The position numbers and the translations under genes were made by a program. A stretch of DNA of 64,000 nt from Linnemannia hyalina (lineage: Eukaryota; Mortierellomycota; Mortierellomycetes; Mortierellales; Mortierellaceae): assembly GCA_019671135.1 (NCBI GenBank), contig JAHRHY010000022.1, positions 691,001 to 755,000 on the forward strand. The letters run 5' to 3'. This document shows, in pieces, positions 48,068-58,292 of the stretch; the stretch's first letter is position 1, and each line of letters starts with the position of its first letter. The notes beneath the pieces were generated by a model, which saw only the letters and a program-made list of their open reading frames with translations, searched no databases and was not told the DNA's origin.

Positions 48068-48096
48068 TCCTGGATATTACAGACAGTGATTTCATT
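48068..48096. other. 29-bp spacer at the palindrome axis
   Basis: Unpaired sequence between TATTGGA (48061-48067) and TCCAATA (48097-48103). Just outside it the arms differ by one inserted base (48104-48106) and one A/G mismatch (48037 against the right arm). Confidence 0.85.
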
Positions 48097-48149
48097 TCCA
48101 ATAGGAGACGATCGTGTCCAAGGCTCTCTCAGATAAAGTAGATGATATT

Positions 48150-49209
48150 ACAAAGTAGTGGTGGTGAATGTAGAAAATGGAGAGTGGTGGAAGGAAAAGG
48201 TTGCTGAGATTTGTTGTACTCTCACGTAATACGCTGTTTTAAAAGGTGTTGACAGATATTATTATATAGCAGTCTATGGTTGGTGGAGGGGGATATGGAT
48301 GGCCTCCCAGGAGAGGGATCCATATCAGCAGCAGAATGAGCGATGCTGTACTCGGACAAACCCTCGGTACATGGCAACATGTGAAAGGTCATGATGATGC
48401 CATCTGTCTTTGTTGAGACGTTCCAGAGTCGACCATTTCTTTGTGGCCTATGTTGACCACCACTTCTCTTCCGGACGAGCTAACGGGAGATGTGACGATT
48501 GTTGGATACGACGATCAGCAACCAAAACTCGCCACCTCACACGAAGACATCACCTCACAGCGCCTTATGAAGGCTCACGTCGAGAACAATTCCAAGCAGG
48601 GTGATCGGGATATCCCTCCACTTTACTTCCCAGCCCCTCATGTTTCAGGATCTGAATTTTTTTTTTGTCAGGATCAACGATTGCATATACCCCGTCTTTG
48701 TGCAACTCAAGTTGCGGCAAGTTCTTGATCCCAGTGATGTTGAGAAAGCGCTTGAAACTGTCAGCAGCCAAGCTGTGCAGAGGAAGACGGAAAAGGAGCT
48801 GAAAAAGATGGTAAAGGAGCAGGACAAGGCGGAAAAGGAGCAGGACAAGGTAGAAAAGGAGCAGAAGAAGCGACAAAAACAGGAGCAACAGGAATCGACT
48901 ACAAGCGTCCCATCCGATCGACAGCAACCACCACAACTACACGACTTCTGCCCCACTGGGACATATATCAGCATGGTAATAACCTACCCTGCTGATGTAG
49001 TCAATTTCCAAGTTGTTCGGCCTGATCCCAAGCCCGAACTTAAGGGCCTCCAACCTGTGTCCATCGATATCAATGGCCGTAACTTTCCAAAGATCTTCCC
49101 ACGTCGCCACGTTGAATTTTTGGACAATCTAAAAAGACATAAGCGACCTTCTAAATATCAACAACCTCAAATGTCAAAAAAGGAGAAGGCGGATAAGCCT
49201 TTAAAATAA
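48150..49209 (+). pseudogene. CRN-type C-terminal nuclease-like domain (right copy)
   Basis: Mirror copy of 46956-48015 with the same stops and the same frameshift at a T run (about 48655-48663). It ends in the same Lys-rich tail and TAA at 49207-49209. See the left copy for domain reading. The two copies point away from each other from the axis. Confidence 0.55.
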
Positions 49210-49404
49210 GACGATCAATGATCTTCACAAAACAAAATAAACCAAACCTTACACTTTCTCCTTGCTCATTTTGACTAGTCTTCCACTAATGCCTCCTTTA
49301 CCACTGTTCTTAATTTTTAATACTCGCCATTGCTCTTTTGAAATACTCACCAGATGCCTTTTGGACCAAGACCTGTACTTTCGGATGCATATTTTCCTCT
49401 TTCA

Positions 49405-49553
49405 CACCAAATTAATATTTAATCTATTTCCGGCACTGAGTCGATGTGGGTTCATGCAACTTCAGACGAACAAGGTCGAATGATGTCGTGAATTAAGAGA
49501 ATGAATGACTGGAACCTAATCACTGATTGCAAAGATGGTGAATGAGCATTTCC

Positions 49554-49593
<40 letters not shown>

Positions 49594-49616
49594 GAAATCG
49601 CATTTTGTTTGATCAT
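49405..49616. repeat. Dispersed repeat shared with the foldback element (right arm copy)
   Basis: Reverse complement of 46549-46760. Confidence 0.55.
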
Positions 49617-50439
49617 CAAAGTGGAGCACTTTAGTGGCAACCAGGTACATGAAGGTGCCTGGCTGGGGCAGAAATGAAAAAACCCTCTCTTTGTCTTGTT
49701 AATCATTAAGGTATTAATACCTGAAAATTTAATTTTATCGCAGGTTTCAAGGACAACATCACACCAGTCGATTCCATGAATAGCTTCAGATGCGAAGAAT
49801 AGTACGGTGAAAGGGGACTTGCAAGGGAAGAGAGTGAGCAGAGTAGTCCACTTTGAAGATTCTGGAATATCGCCCAAAGCGTTCAAGAAAATAGACAAGA
49901 ATTGAGCCTTGAAAATTACGTCAAAGACATTAGTCTGCGAGGGCAAGTTATTTTTATTGCAGGCAGTGCATACCCAGATTTTCTTGAATGCCCATGCTGG
50001 CTGCTGTTGAACAATAAAATAAACCCCTAGTTTTGATTGCTGTCGAACAATAAATAAGAACCCATTGTGAATCAAACCTCAAGACTCTGGAGAGTGGCAG
50101 TAAGCACGGTATTATTTACTTCGGAGATGTAGGAGGAATGAATATTGGCCAAGGTTTCCAAATATCCATTCAGTTGTCGGTTGCCAATGACTGGAATCGT
50201 GGAAGTGCCGTCCTTGAAAAGGCCCAAGATGGAGACGAGCACTGGAGGGACGCTTCTTGTCTTGTTTGAACAATTTTGTCGGCATTCCCGCACTGTGTCA
50301 ACTTCAAGCACAGTATTGTTCCCAGTTTGCAAGACTGCCGTGCCAATCTTGAAGAAAAGCCTGGAGATGTGGTGACTGTCTCCTGACTGGCTGTGGTTGC
50401 AGAAAGTGAAGATGGTGCCTTGGTGAGAGGACTTGTGGC

Positions 50440-51765
50440 TCAACACAGGACAAACGTCGACGAATCGTAAAACTTCGTTTTTAGTTGTCGGAGCTGGTAG
50501 CGAAGATGACTGTTTGTGATGCGGTAAGCCTTTCGGTCTTGACAGAGGGCCACACCCGTGTCCAGGGATTCCTTGTCCAGAAAAATTCCTGTGGCTGTCG
50601 CTTCAGCCTCGTTCGTCAGCTGAAAGATCCTTGTAGCTGCACCCATGGAGCTTTGACCGCGCACGTCGAGACGGACAGAGAAAGTGACTAAGGCATCAAA
50701 GGACTGCGTTCCAATGACCAATTTTTCGCCCTCAATGGCAGCAAACATGGTTGACGGCCAGACATCCTTGTAGTAAGCAACGCCTGGTTTTGGAAGAGAT
50801 GTCCGGACAGCCACACCTTTTTTGACACCAAAAGGTTCGCTATGAGCATCCACCATTGACGTTCGTCCGTAGACCTCGACAGTATTGGCAAGGACTGCAT
50901 GTCCGTTCGTGGTGTTTATTAGGAGGCAGCCAGCCAGCACCTGGGCACACCCATAACGGTACTGGGGCTGGAAGTTCCAATCTTCGTTTAGCAAATAGCA
51001 GATCGAATCTGTGAGCTCAACAAAGGTGCGAGTGCGCATGACATTGCTGTATGGCGAGAACGCAAAGACGGAATCCAGACAAGGGATAGTGACAGGCGAA
51101 CATTTCTGACACTCGTTATCGGCCATCAGCTTCCGTTTATTGGGGTTGGGTACGGTGACAGGAGACTGTAATGGACCGATACATAGCTTCTTGATGCCAT
51201 CAGGGTAAGCCGGCGCATTTTGCTCCATGCCCGAGTTATCTTCCACAGTAAAAGGTGCCAATCCTAGAAAATGGATGACACCCAACGTTGCAATCTTGTC
51301 CAGTTCAGAAGCGTTTTGTCGCTGACAGGCAAAAAGCACAGCCTCGTCATGGCCGCGTGGCACGGGCGTAGGCTCGATCGAGGGTGAGGGCAGCATGAGA
51401 GCGGCTGGGGAGGTTTCGGGGATGGTCACTGCTTGTCGTGGAGGTGGAGGGTCAGAGTTCGGTTCTTCCTCCTTGCAACACTGCCGTTCCAAGTGCGACC
51501 GAATACCAGACTTGGAGTTAAACGACTTCTGGCAATGATTGCAATGGAATACACCGTCGGTCCGTGTGAGGGTAACTTTCTGGCCGTCATGCTGTATTAC
51601 CATGCATTTCAATGAATGGTTTTCCAAACAATGACTCTTGTGAAGTTGCTCTGACTTGAATTCGATTGAACAAAGGTCGCAACGGACGGCGGTATCAACT
51701 CGAATGTTGGTTCCTTTCGCCTTTGACATTGCAATCACTATTTTATATTGTTTGTATTTGGGCAA
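50440..51765 (-). CDS. C2H2 zinc-finger protein, 5' part of a frameshifted gene (right copy)
   Basis: Identical in translation to 44400-45725. The continuation in the next frame runs to 50072 here. Both zinc fingers are intact. The two copies are convergent with their neighbouring CRN pieces and, relative to each other, both read toward the axis. Confidence 0.6.
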   Translation of the reverse strand: MPKYKQYKIVIAMSKAKGTNIRVDTAVRCDLCSIEFKSEQLHKSHCLENHSLKCMVIQHDGQKVTLTRTDGVFHCNHCQKSFNSKSGIRSHLERQCCKEEEPNSDPPPPRQAVTIPETSPAALMLPSPSIEPTPVPRGHDEAVLFACQRQNASELDKIATLGVIHFLGLAPFTVEDNSGMEQNAPAYPDGIKKLCIGPLQSPVTVPNPNKRKLMADNECQKCSPVTIPCLDSVFAFSPYSNVMRTRTFVELTDSICYLLNEDWNFQPQYRYGCAQVLAGCLLINTTNGHAVLANTVEVYGRTSMVDAHSEPFGVKKGVAVRTSLPKPGVAYYKDVWPSTMFAAIEGEKLVIGTQSFDALVTFSVRLDVRGQSSMGAATRIFQLTNEAEATATGIFLDKESLDTGVALCQDRKAYRITNSHLRYQLRQLKTKFYDSSTFVLC

Positions 51766-51882
51766 GGAGATGCTTAGTCAGCAACACAGCCAATCGATTG
51801 TCAGGATATTTTCACCTTCGACAAACAAATGCAGAAACAGATCCTACCTGACGAATGGGCGTCCAACAAATTCAGTGAGGGC

Positions 51883-52210
51883 AGATGTGTAGGCGAGATG
51901 TGTGGATGCGCAGGCGAGTTGTTTGGATGTGCAGGCGAGATGTGCGGATGTGCAGATGTGCAGGCAAGATGTTTGGATGTGCAGGCAAGATGTGCAGATG
52001 TGCAGGCGAGATGTGCGGATGTGCAGATGTGCAGGCAAGATGTGCGGATGTGCAGATGTGCGGGCGAGATGTTTGGATGTGCAGGCGAGATGTGCGGATG
52101 TGCAGATTTGCAGGCAAGATGTGTGGATGTGCAGGCGAGATGTGCGGATGTGCAGATGTGCAGGCAAGATGTGCGGATGTGCAGGCGAGATGTGTGGATG
52201 TGCAGGCGAG
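51883..52210. repeat. 21-bp tandem array, right arm copy
   Basis: 328 bp against 369 bp in the left arm. The 41-bp difference changes which frames stay open, which argues against a conserved peptide product. Confidence 0.9.
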
Positions 52211-52331
52211 ATGTTCAAAGTTTGTTCTTTTTGGTTGACTTGCGTCAGTGCGTCGCCACGGGCACATCCTAGAACAAAAGAAACGTCACCAATATCTCCA
52301 TTTCCTTGCTGGATAGGAAATAACTGAATGA

Positions 52332-53020
52332 CTACGTCAGCTTTGCCACCACCGCTGCCTTATCGCTCTCAGCCTTGAGGAATTCTCTCACAGTATTGAT
52401 GCTCATGCCTGTGTAATCCTTGCAAGCAAGGATCGAGTCAATGGTTTTGTCTTCGCTTGCCGCCTTTTTTCTAATTAGCTCTATGAGTTCTGCCCTGCGC
52501 CTGTACTGTCTCTTCTGATTCTCCCTCCAAGCCTTGTACGAATCAGCATATGCACGAGCAAGAGGCCCATGGTATTCATCCCAAGCGTTCCTGAGCGTCC
52601 ATGCACCTTTGTCTGCGTGCATTATATAATTGAATGGCGCTTGTTGCTGTTATTGCTGTTGTTGATATGGAGCATGATGGTGAAGAAGTTGAGAATGGAA
52701 ATGGGGACGTTGAGGATGTTGAAGATACTGAGGATGTTGAGGATGTTAAGGATGTTGAAGATGGAAACCAGGGTGTTGAGAAGGTTGAGAAAAGAAGTCA
52801 GGGTGCTGAGAAGATGGGTGATGGAAGCGAGGTTGTTGAGGATGCTGGATAAGCATCTGTTGTCGCACCTCCTTGAATTCCTTGACCAACTGGGCGTACT
52901 GTGCCATCTGTACCCCTATTGGTTGTATATGTCGCTCATGTTGCTGTTGAAGTTGTTGCTGTTGAAGTTGTTGCTGGTGTGGTGATGTGAACGGGAATCG
53001 TTCTCTCGCTTGCGATTTTG
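52332..53020 (-). pseudogene. Broken gene with GCR1-like C-terminal DNA-binding domain
   Basis: The minus-strand frame starts after an upstream stop without an ATG, in a Gln-rich stretch (HQQQLQQQQLQQQHERHIQP), then VQMAQYAQLVKEFKEVRQQM, a His/Pro/Gln repeat region with two TAA stops where CAA is the repeated codon (near 52745 and 52645), then WTLRNAWDEYHGPLARAYAD, YKAWRENQKRQYRRRAELIE and CKDYTGMSINTVREFLKAE. The W..W.EY......Y...WR....RQ.YRRR..I...I pattern resembles the GCR1_C domain, found in fungal transcription factors and at the C-terminus of Crypton tyrosine recombinases. The stop is TAG at 52335. Its final codons lie in the palindrome. Confidence 0.5.
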
Positions 53021-53059
53021 TTTAATTAAGAACAGGTGGGTTAAGGGGTACTTAGCTAG

Positions 53060-53380
53060 TGTTACTCAGGGGAGAGGGTCGACGGCCAGAGTTGTAGGAC
53101 CGCTGTTAAGTCCTCAATTGGTACGGAGGGGGGGAAGGGGGTTGTAGGTTGGAGGGGGGAGAAGTGATAATAACGTCCCAAAAGAATCACACGAAACGAT
53201 ACACTGCAGCGCGCCAGCGAAACTCTTGTCAATACTGCTCTCGTCCAAGAAGTGATGTGTAAAAGGACAAAGAGCAGACAAGAGGGCTCGGCGCACTAGT
53301 AATACTATGTCTACTAAAGAATATGACTGCTAACCTAAGGCATCGCCGCCACTGCCTAGCCACCACATCTTTTTGTAACA
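53060..53380. mobile_element. Solo LTR-like element A, 321 bp, 4-bp target duplication
   Basis: Starts TGTTACTCAGGGG and ends TTTTTGTAACA: TG...CA with inverted ends TGTTAC/GTAACA. Flanked by CTAG on both sides (53056-53059, 53381-53384). Copy B at 57968-58292 is closely similar over its whole length. Confidence 0.7.
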
Positions 53381-54271
53381 CTAGTAATAAAAACGAAGGA
53401 TGGAGCAATTTGGCTCCTCCTGCATTTTCTGATTCACTTTACCGACTTTTGACTTTTGTTCTTCATATTGAACTGGAAGTCCACGGCAATACTCAGGTAT
53501 ACCATCGCCCTCCAGATGTGGATGCGCCTCTGCACACATCCACCAACAACCAGTCGGGACTCCGTTCAGATCCTTTCCTTTTGCCACGTTCTGCACCGCC
53601 AAGAGATGCACATAACCATCCAGAGCACACCCTGTCCACGAGTCCGCAAGACCTCCGCTGTTGCAGCCCAACACCCAACCACAAGCCGACAGATCGTCTA
53701 ACGGTGTAACAGTCCAGAACGGATCGATTTGCGGATCAAATTCCTATCGGCAGCAACGATATACGGGGTCTACTTCACTGTCAGCATTCCTTTTCTCGCC
53801 ATCACCACGATCAGCCCTACAATATGCGGACTCCTTGGAACTCTCCCAGTTGTTCCTCAGAGAACTCAGTCCTTTATGCTCTCGGTGCCATTTGGCTAAT
53901 ATAGATCCCCACTTTTATTATCCTTTGGTCCCCTTTTCGTATCACTATCTGTAGAATTCAGAACATCCGCTTACTTTGCACTACCTTCGCGCCCTCGTTG
54001 CTCTATTTGGAACCACGAGATCTTTCTGGTTCTATTTTGGTAAGTGCCCTGAACCATTGTTTCAGTGCGCAAGTGCCTTGTTTCATTGTTAATAGTAATA
54101 GTTCCCCTTATTCATTAATGGATCTTCCACCTTCTGTTCTGTAGACTTATTCGCTCACCCGTCGTTTCGTTTCCTTACCTTACGTTTCGGGCCTTTTCCT
54201 TGCATACCTTTCTGGGTCCCAAGTCCATCTGATCCTCACCAGGTACGGACTTAGATCTATCTTTTCAACGA
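53381..54271. other. No clear gene
   Basis: The part to about 53710 has a plus-strand frame without a domain. The C/T-rich stretch 53860-54270, downstream of the Gag relic on its strand, may be LTR or internal retrotransposon sequence, but I see no defining ends. Confidence 0.35.
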
Positions 54272-55188
54272 TTATATGCCTGTAGTCTTTAGTAACGTAG
54301 TGGTTAGTTCTTGTTCATTAACAGAGAGTATTCCCCGTTGTAGACCCACATCACGACACCAGTGATTCCAAATTGAAGAGGGATTCCTCCTTGTCGTTAC
54401 CATGCTTGATAACAAGCTCATCGAGGTAAAGATTCTCTCGCATCCAACTGATCCTGGCAACGTCGTGGGCTGTAGATATGCGTACATTGTTGAGGAGACC
54501 AGAATCTTCTTGCCGAGATCCGATTGTTCGTCTCCGTCTTCCAAGGCTTCAAAGGCGAAAATGTCGAAGAATTGGGTCGATTGAGCCAAAAATCCTTGGA
54601 TCGATACCAAATCGCGTTCGTGCCGCTTAGCCGTGTCTGTGAAGGTAACTTCGGAGCGCTGCAGAACCGGGGGAGGCTTATAATCCATATCTTCAGTGTA
54701 GTGGTAGTCATTCCAGTTGAAAACGTTGTGGTTGTCGCGTTTTCGCCTTGTGGATCATAGATAGATGAAGACATGAACTAGCTAAAACTAAGCCACCAGG
54801 AACGACATAAGAGATCGTTCCTGGTGAGCCCTAATACAACCTTATTCTTGTCTCGTTACTTACAAAGTGAGTCTAAACCTTATTTTATCGCAGTGGTTCT
54901 TGGGTAGTTCCGAGTCGAAGAACTTGGGTTCGCCAATGGCTAGATAAACATTTAGAAGGTCCTGACAAAGCTTGGTGAGGGTCGCTCGAGGGTTCCTGTA
55001 GACCAGTCTGCCGTTCTGCTCAATGGATTCGGCTTCCAGTTGTTGGATCTTGTTTGCTGCTGCTGTAAAAAGACCTGCTGTTGCTGTATAATGACTTGTA
55101 ATTGCTGCATTTGCTCCTGAATAAGGCGAAGGGTGGTGTGAACGTCCATATCAACATCAGGTGCCGTAAGCTTGGGTGCATGGGACAT
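54272..55188 (-). pseudogene. Retrotransposon Gag-like pseudogene
   Basis: On the minus strand, an N-terminal piece from ATG 55188 has a Gln-rich coiled coil (LRLIQEQMQQLQVIIQQQQV). After a disrupted middle, a second piece in another frame reads PPPVLQRSEVTFTDTAKRHE and FAFEALEDGDEQSDLGKKIL. A coiled-coil start followed by a Lys/Arg- and Asp-rich region is common in Gag polyproteins, and no protease or polymerase follows. The call is tentative. It lies between the two solo LTR-like elements but is not bounded by them, since each has its own target duplication. Confidence 0.35.
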
Positions 55189-56066
55189 GGGGGAAGATCG
55201 ATCAGAGATTCGAGGAGAGTGTTCCGGCCGTAAAAAAGAAAGATAGAGATCAATGGATCACCTAGAGTCCCCTTTTATTTTTGTTTTCATTTTTTCTTTT
55301 CAGTTTTTTTTTTCAGTTTTTTTTTTTTTTTTTTCGGAAGTCACGGTTAATAATAAAAGAAAGATACACACAGATAGAGTCCCTGGCAAGGAAGAATAAT
55401 AGCAAAATAAGGGGAGCGGTTCGTTTTACGGATGGTTTGAACGATCGTTGCATTCACAGTTGTTACGTTTGTCTTTCTCACTGGGATCCAAATCAGACAC
55501 AACACTCAGTTTACACCGAAAAATAATGGCCAGCTCATGGTATTGTTTGTGTCTCTGTAAAAGGCAAAGAATAAACATCACCGCGCTGTGCCTTTTTCTA
55601 TCTGTGTAGCATTTACGTTGAACTGAAATACTGAATACAGGAAGTCATCTAGTGCTACAGAGGCTCCTTTTTTTCCAACAGTCTTAATGACTTGTGAAAA
55701 TTTACTTTCCTTGGCCCGGGCCATGCGCCTTAACCACTCGGCCATTAGACGGTGCTTCTCTCTTTGGAATCGAAAAGGCGGACGTGCCTTCCTTTAAAAT
55801 GAGCACTCCCTAGAACCAACTCCTATCCTTCCATGAGGTAAAAGATCTTCCTCATCCTCATCCTTCATCACCATTGCAAGTTATTATGAGTGGCCAAATT
55901 TTTTCAAGCAACAATACTCAAGGTCTGTAAAAAACCATTTTAAATTGCAGCGTAAATGCGTACGCCGTAGTTATCATGCGATTGCACGAAATACTTATAA
56001 ATAACTAGCTTCTGCAAAGGAGGACAGGGAGGAGGGAGGGAGGGGTAGTATGCTCTATGGACTACT
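55189..56066. other. Intergenic with T-rich tracts and a tRNA-derived fragment
   Basis: Poly(T) tracts at 55277-55335. No gene seen; the tRNA-like piece is listed separately. Confidence 0.45.
55721..55755 (-). tRNA. 5' fragment of a tRNA (Ser/Leu type), not a full gene
   Basis: The minus strand reads ATGGCCGAGTGGTTAAGGCG, the D-arm and A-box of type II tRNAs (Ser or Leu), preceded by a plausible acceptor strand. The sequence after it forms no anticodon stem and has no T-arm (GGTTCGAATCC). It is a pseudo-tRNA fragment or the head of a tRNA-derived SINE. Confidence 0.45.
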
Positions 56067-56852
56067 TTAGTTCGTGTAAACAAAAGAAACATAGCTGCGA
56101 GGTGTGCCGTCCTTCAGAATCACGGCCTCATGGTGTCCATCCTCAGTTATCTTCAGACCAGAGGAAGAACACTGAATCGCGCAAAGAAAGTTGTTGCAGC
56201 GACATCCCTCCACTCGCACATAGGCCGAGACTTCAGCGCTTACCATGCCAATATACCCGCTGTCGCCTCGAACCAGATCAAAGCCGTACGAAAGCGAGAC
56301 CGATTCTTCTACAGTGTTGCTGAAGCCATAGCCGGTCGTGACCGTGAATTCCATGCCAACACCAAAGGGTTTGGCGCCAGCCGTGATCGACATGCTGACC
56401 TCGAGACTGTTTGTGGTCGAGACCGAGACGGACTCTTCAAGTCCAATATGGCAAGTAACGGTAGTGCAGACAATTTCTTTGGAGATCGACTTGGTAGGAA
56501 TCACGCGGATCTTAGGTTCGGTAAGGATCTTAATCTCGCAATCGGCGATGAAATCTCCGGATGCATCCACATCGCAAACTTTGGCCATCAGAGATTCCAA
56601 GTAATTGGAGTCTCTGAAAGTGGTGGTCATTTCTTTACGAATCAGCTCCTCCATCATAGTATCGAGATTGGAACTCCTGCGAGACCTGGCAGGAGGGAGG
56701 TAGATGATCCCACTATCGTCATGTGGCTCACGGTGACCAGCATGAGTGAAGACCTCTTGTTTGCGAGCATTCGAGTTGAAACAGGTCGGGGCAGCGGATA
56801 CAAGGGAAGCGAGCAAACCGACCACGGTAATAAGAAAGAGGACTTTGCGCAT
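56067..56852 (-). CDS. Secreted beta-rich protein, aerolysin-like, 261 aa
   Basis: ATG 56852 starts a clear signal peptide (MRKVLFLITVVGLLASLVSA); a Met 14 codons upstream would put extra polar residues before it. The mature part has paired cysteines (VCDV, DCEI, VCTTVTC, GCRCNNFLCAIQC). It has long alternating Ser/Thr/Val strands (ESVSVSTTNSLEVSMSITAG, FTVTTGYGFSNTVEESVSLS) with a Gly-rich turn between them. Two amphipathic Ser/Thr-rich strands around a short loop are how the aerolysin-type pore-forming fold looks in sequence. That is a fold-level inference; no close family is recognised, and a non-toxic beta-sandwich role (adhesin, cell-wall protein) is possible. The gene is intact, in one exon, with a TATA box upstream. 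Confidence 0.55.
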   Translation of the reverse strand: MRKVLFLITVVGLLASLVSAAPTCFNSNARKQEVFTHAGHREPHDDSGIIYLPPARSRRSSNLDTMMEELIRKEMTTTFRDSNYLESLMAKVCDVDASGDFIADCEIKILTEPKIRVIPTKSISKEIVCTTVTCHIGLEESVSVSTTNSLEVSMSITAGAKPFGVGMEFTVTTGYGFSNTVEESVSLSYGFDLVRGDSGYIGMVSAEVSAYVRVEGCRCNNFLCAIQCSSSGLKITEDGHHEAVILKDGTPRSYVSFVYTN

Positions 56853-57110
56853 TGTTGTAGCTTTGAAGATCGAATAAGATTGAATGGAGCGCAATACATT
56901 GTGGGTTAGTCACTGGACAGTACAACGCGAACGCGCGGAGCAGATATGGCGGGAAAAGACATAACACAGTAGAATAAGTTGAAAAGAATGTACAGTCATA
57001 GTCGACTATGTTACCTGAGGGCGTGCTTGTGCGTAGATGTGTGTGTGAGAGAGCGAGTTGAGTGCAGAGTTGGTTGAAAAGAAGTTGAGAACATTGGGCC
57101 CAACTTGTCA

Positions 57111-57120
57111 TCCTTTTATA
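57111..57120 (-). promoter_or_regulatory. TATA box of the secreted beta-rich protein gene
   Basis: The minus strand reads TATAAAAGGA, about 260 bp before the ATG. A 5'-UTR intron (donor GTAACA near 57014) would explain the distance. Confidence 0.5.
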
Positions 57121-57967
57121 CATTCAACAAGAATCAACATTCGATGTGGCCAGAATACACATAATTCACTAATTTTGACAATGCATGTCTGATTTTTATT
57201 TCCACAGTGTATGACCGGAACAAGTGCTTTGAGACACACATAGGCCGCTGCAAAAAAAACTTGGTTTCCTAAGCACGAATATTTTCATGCTTCCGTAAGT
57301 CTTTGTTGCTTGATTTAGAGGGGAGGAAACGGTGCATTTCTCTCATCTTACCTGGATGGAAGATTAAGATAGTCACTGGAAGCAACAAGTGGAAGTATCG
57401 TTCTATTGCCTGGTGGCTCCTTGGCAGAGGACATTAGAGATGGAGAGAAAAACGAAAAACATAACATTAGTGCGAATTTGTCCGGTATCTTCCTGTGCAG
57501 GAGTTAGCAAATATAAAAGTGCGCATCAAGTCGGAGTCCAATAAAGACTTTACTCACTTACACCAATATCGACGACAACTGATGTTCAATCCCCCCTCTC
57601 ACTATCTTTTTTTTTCTCGCAGTGGACTCGGGGTTGGAAGAGGAAGATAGGTATCGTCTAGTCTGAATGCGCGCTCTGCAAACGAATGCCCAAGCATCTT
57701 TTCGAAATGCTATGCTTGTTATGCTTGAGCCTGAGAGGGGCGAGGGAGATTAGCCAATGGAAGATGCATAAAGGGGCTCGATGTTTCTGGGGGGGGGGGG
57801 GGGGTTATTTTTTATTCGTCGTTGTTGTAAAGCACTGGAGGATTTAACAGACCGCATTGTTAATTGTTTAAATGAAATATAGAGTTTTTATGCGGCCACA
57901 TGATTATGCAAACCACCAGAAAATGACATCCCCTTAACAGATTGCATGAGGTGCATATGCTACATAT
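57121..57967. other. Intergenic
   Basis: No gene seen. A run of 16 G lies at 57789-57804. Confidence 0.5.
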
Positions 57968-58292
57968 TGTTACTCAGGGGAGAGGTTCGAAGGCCAGAGT
58001 TGTAGGACCGCTGTTAAGTCCTCAATTGGTACGGGGGGGAGGGGTTGTAGGTTGAGGGGGGGTTGATAGTCGGGGATAGTAATAATAGCGTCCTAAAGAA
58101 TCACACGAAACGATACACTGCAGCGCGCCAGCAAAACTCTTGTCAATACTGCTCTCGTCCAAGAAGTGATGTGTAAAAGGACAAAGAGCAGACAAGAGGG
58201 CTCGGCGCACTACTAATACTATCTACTAAAGAAAAAGACTGCTAACTTAAAGCATTGCCGCCACTGCCTAGCCACCACATCTTTTTGTAACA
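57968..58292. mobile_element. Solo LTR-like element B, 325 bp, 4-bp target duplication
   Basis: Same ends as element A (TGTTAC...GTAACA), flanked by ATAT on both sides (57964-57967, 58293-58296). Differences from A are scattered substitutions and a changed G/T-rich stretch near 58035-58080. Confidence 0.7.

Larger units (their letters stand above)
48097..52356. repeat. Right arm of 8.6-kb palindrome (4260 bp)
   Basis: Reverse complement of 43768-48067. Its outer end overlaps the last eight or so codons of the GCR1-like pseudogene (52332-53020), so that gene's tail sequence also appears at 43768-43792 without the rest of the gene. The right flank is therefore the more likely original context, and the left junction the new one. 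Confidence 0.95.

Noticed and set aside
55681..55760. A functional tRNA gene
   Set aside because: There is no anticodon stem pairing and no T-arm after the D-arm.
53060..58292. A complete 5.2-kb LTR retrotransposon bounded by elements A and B
   Set aside because: Each element has its own, different target duplication (CTAG and ATAT), so they are separate insertions.
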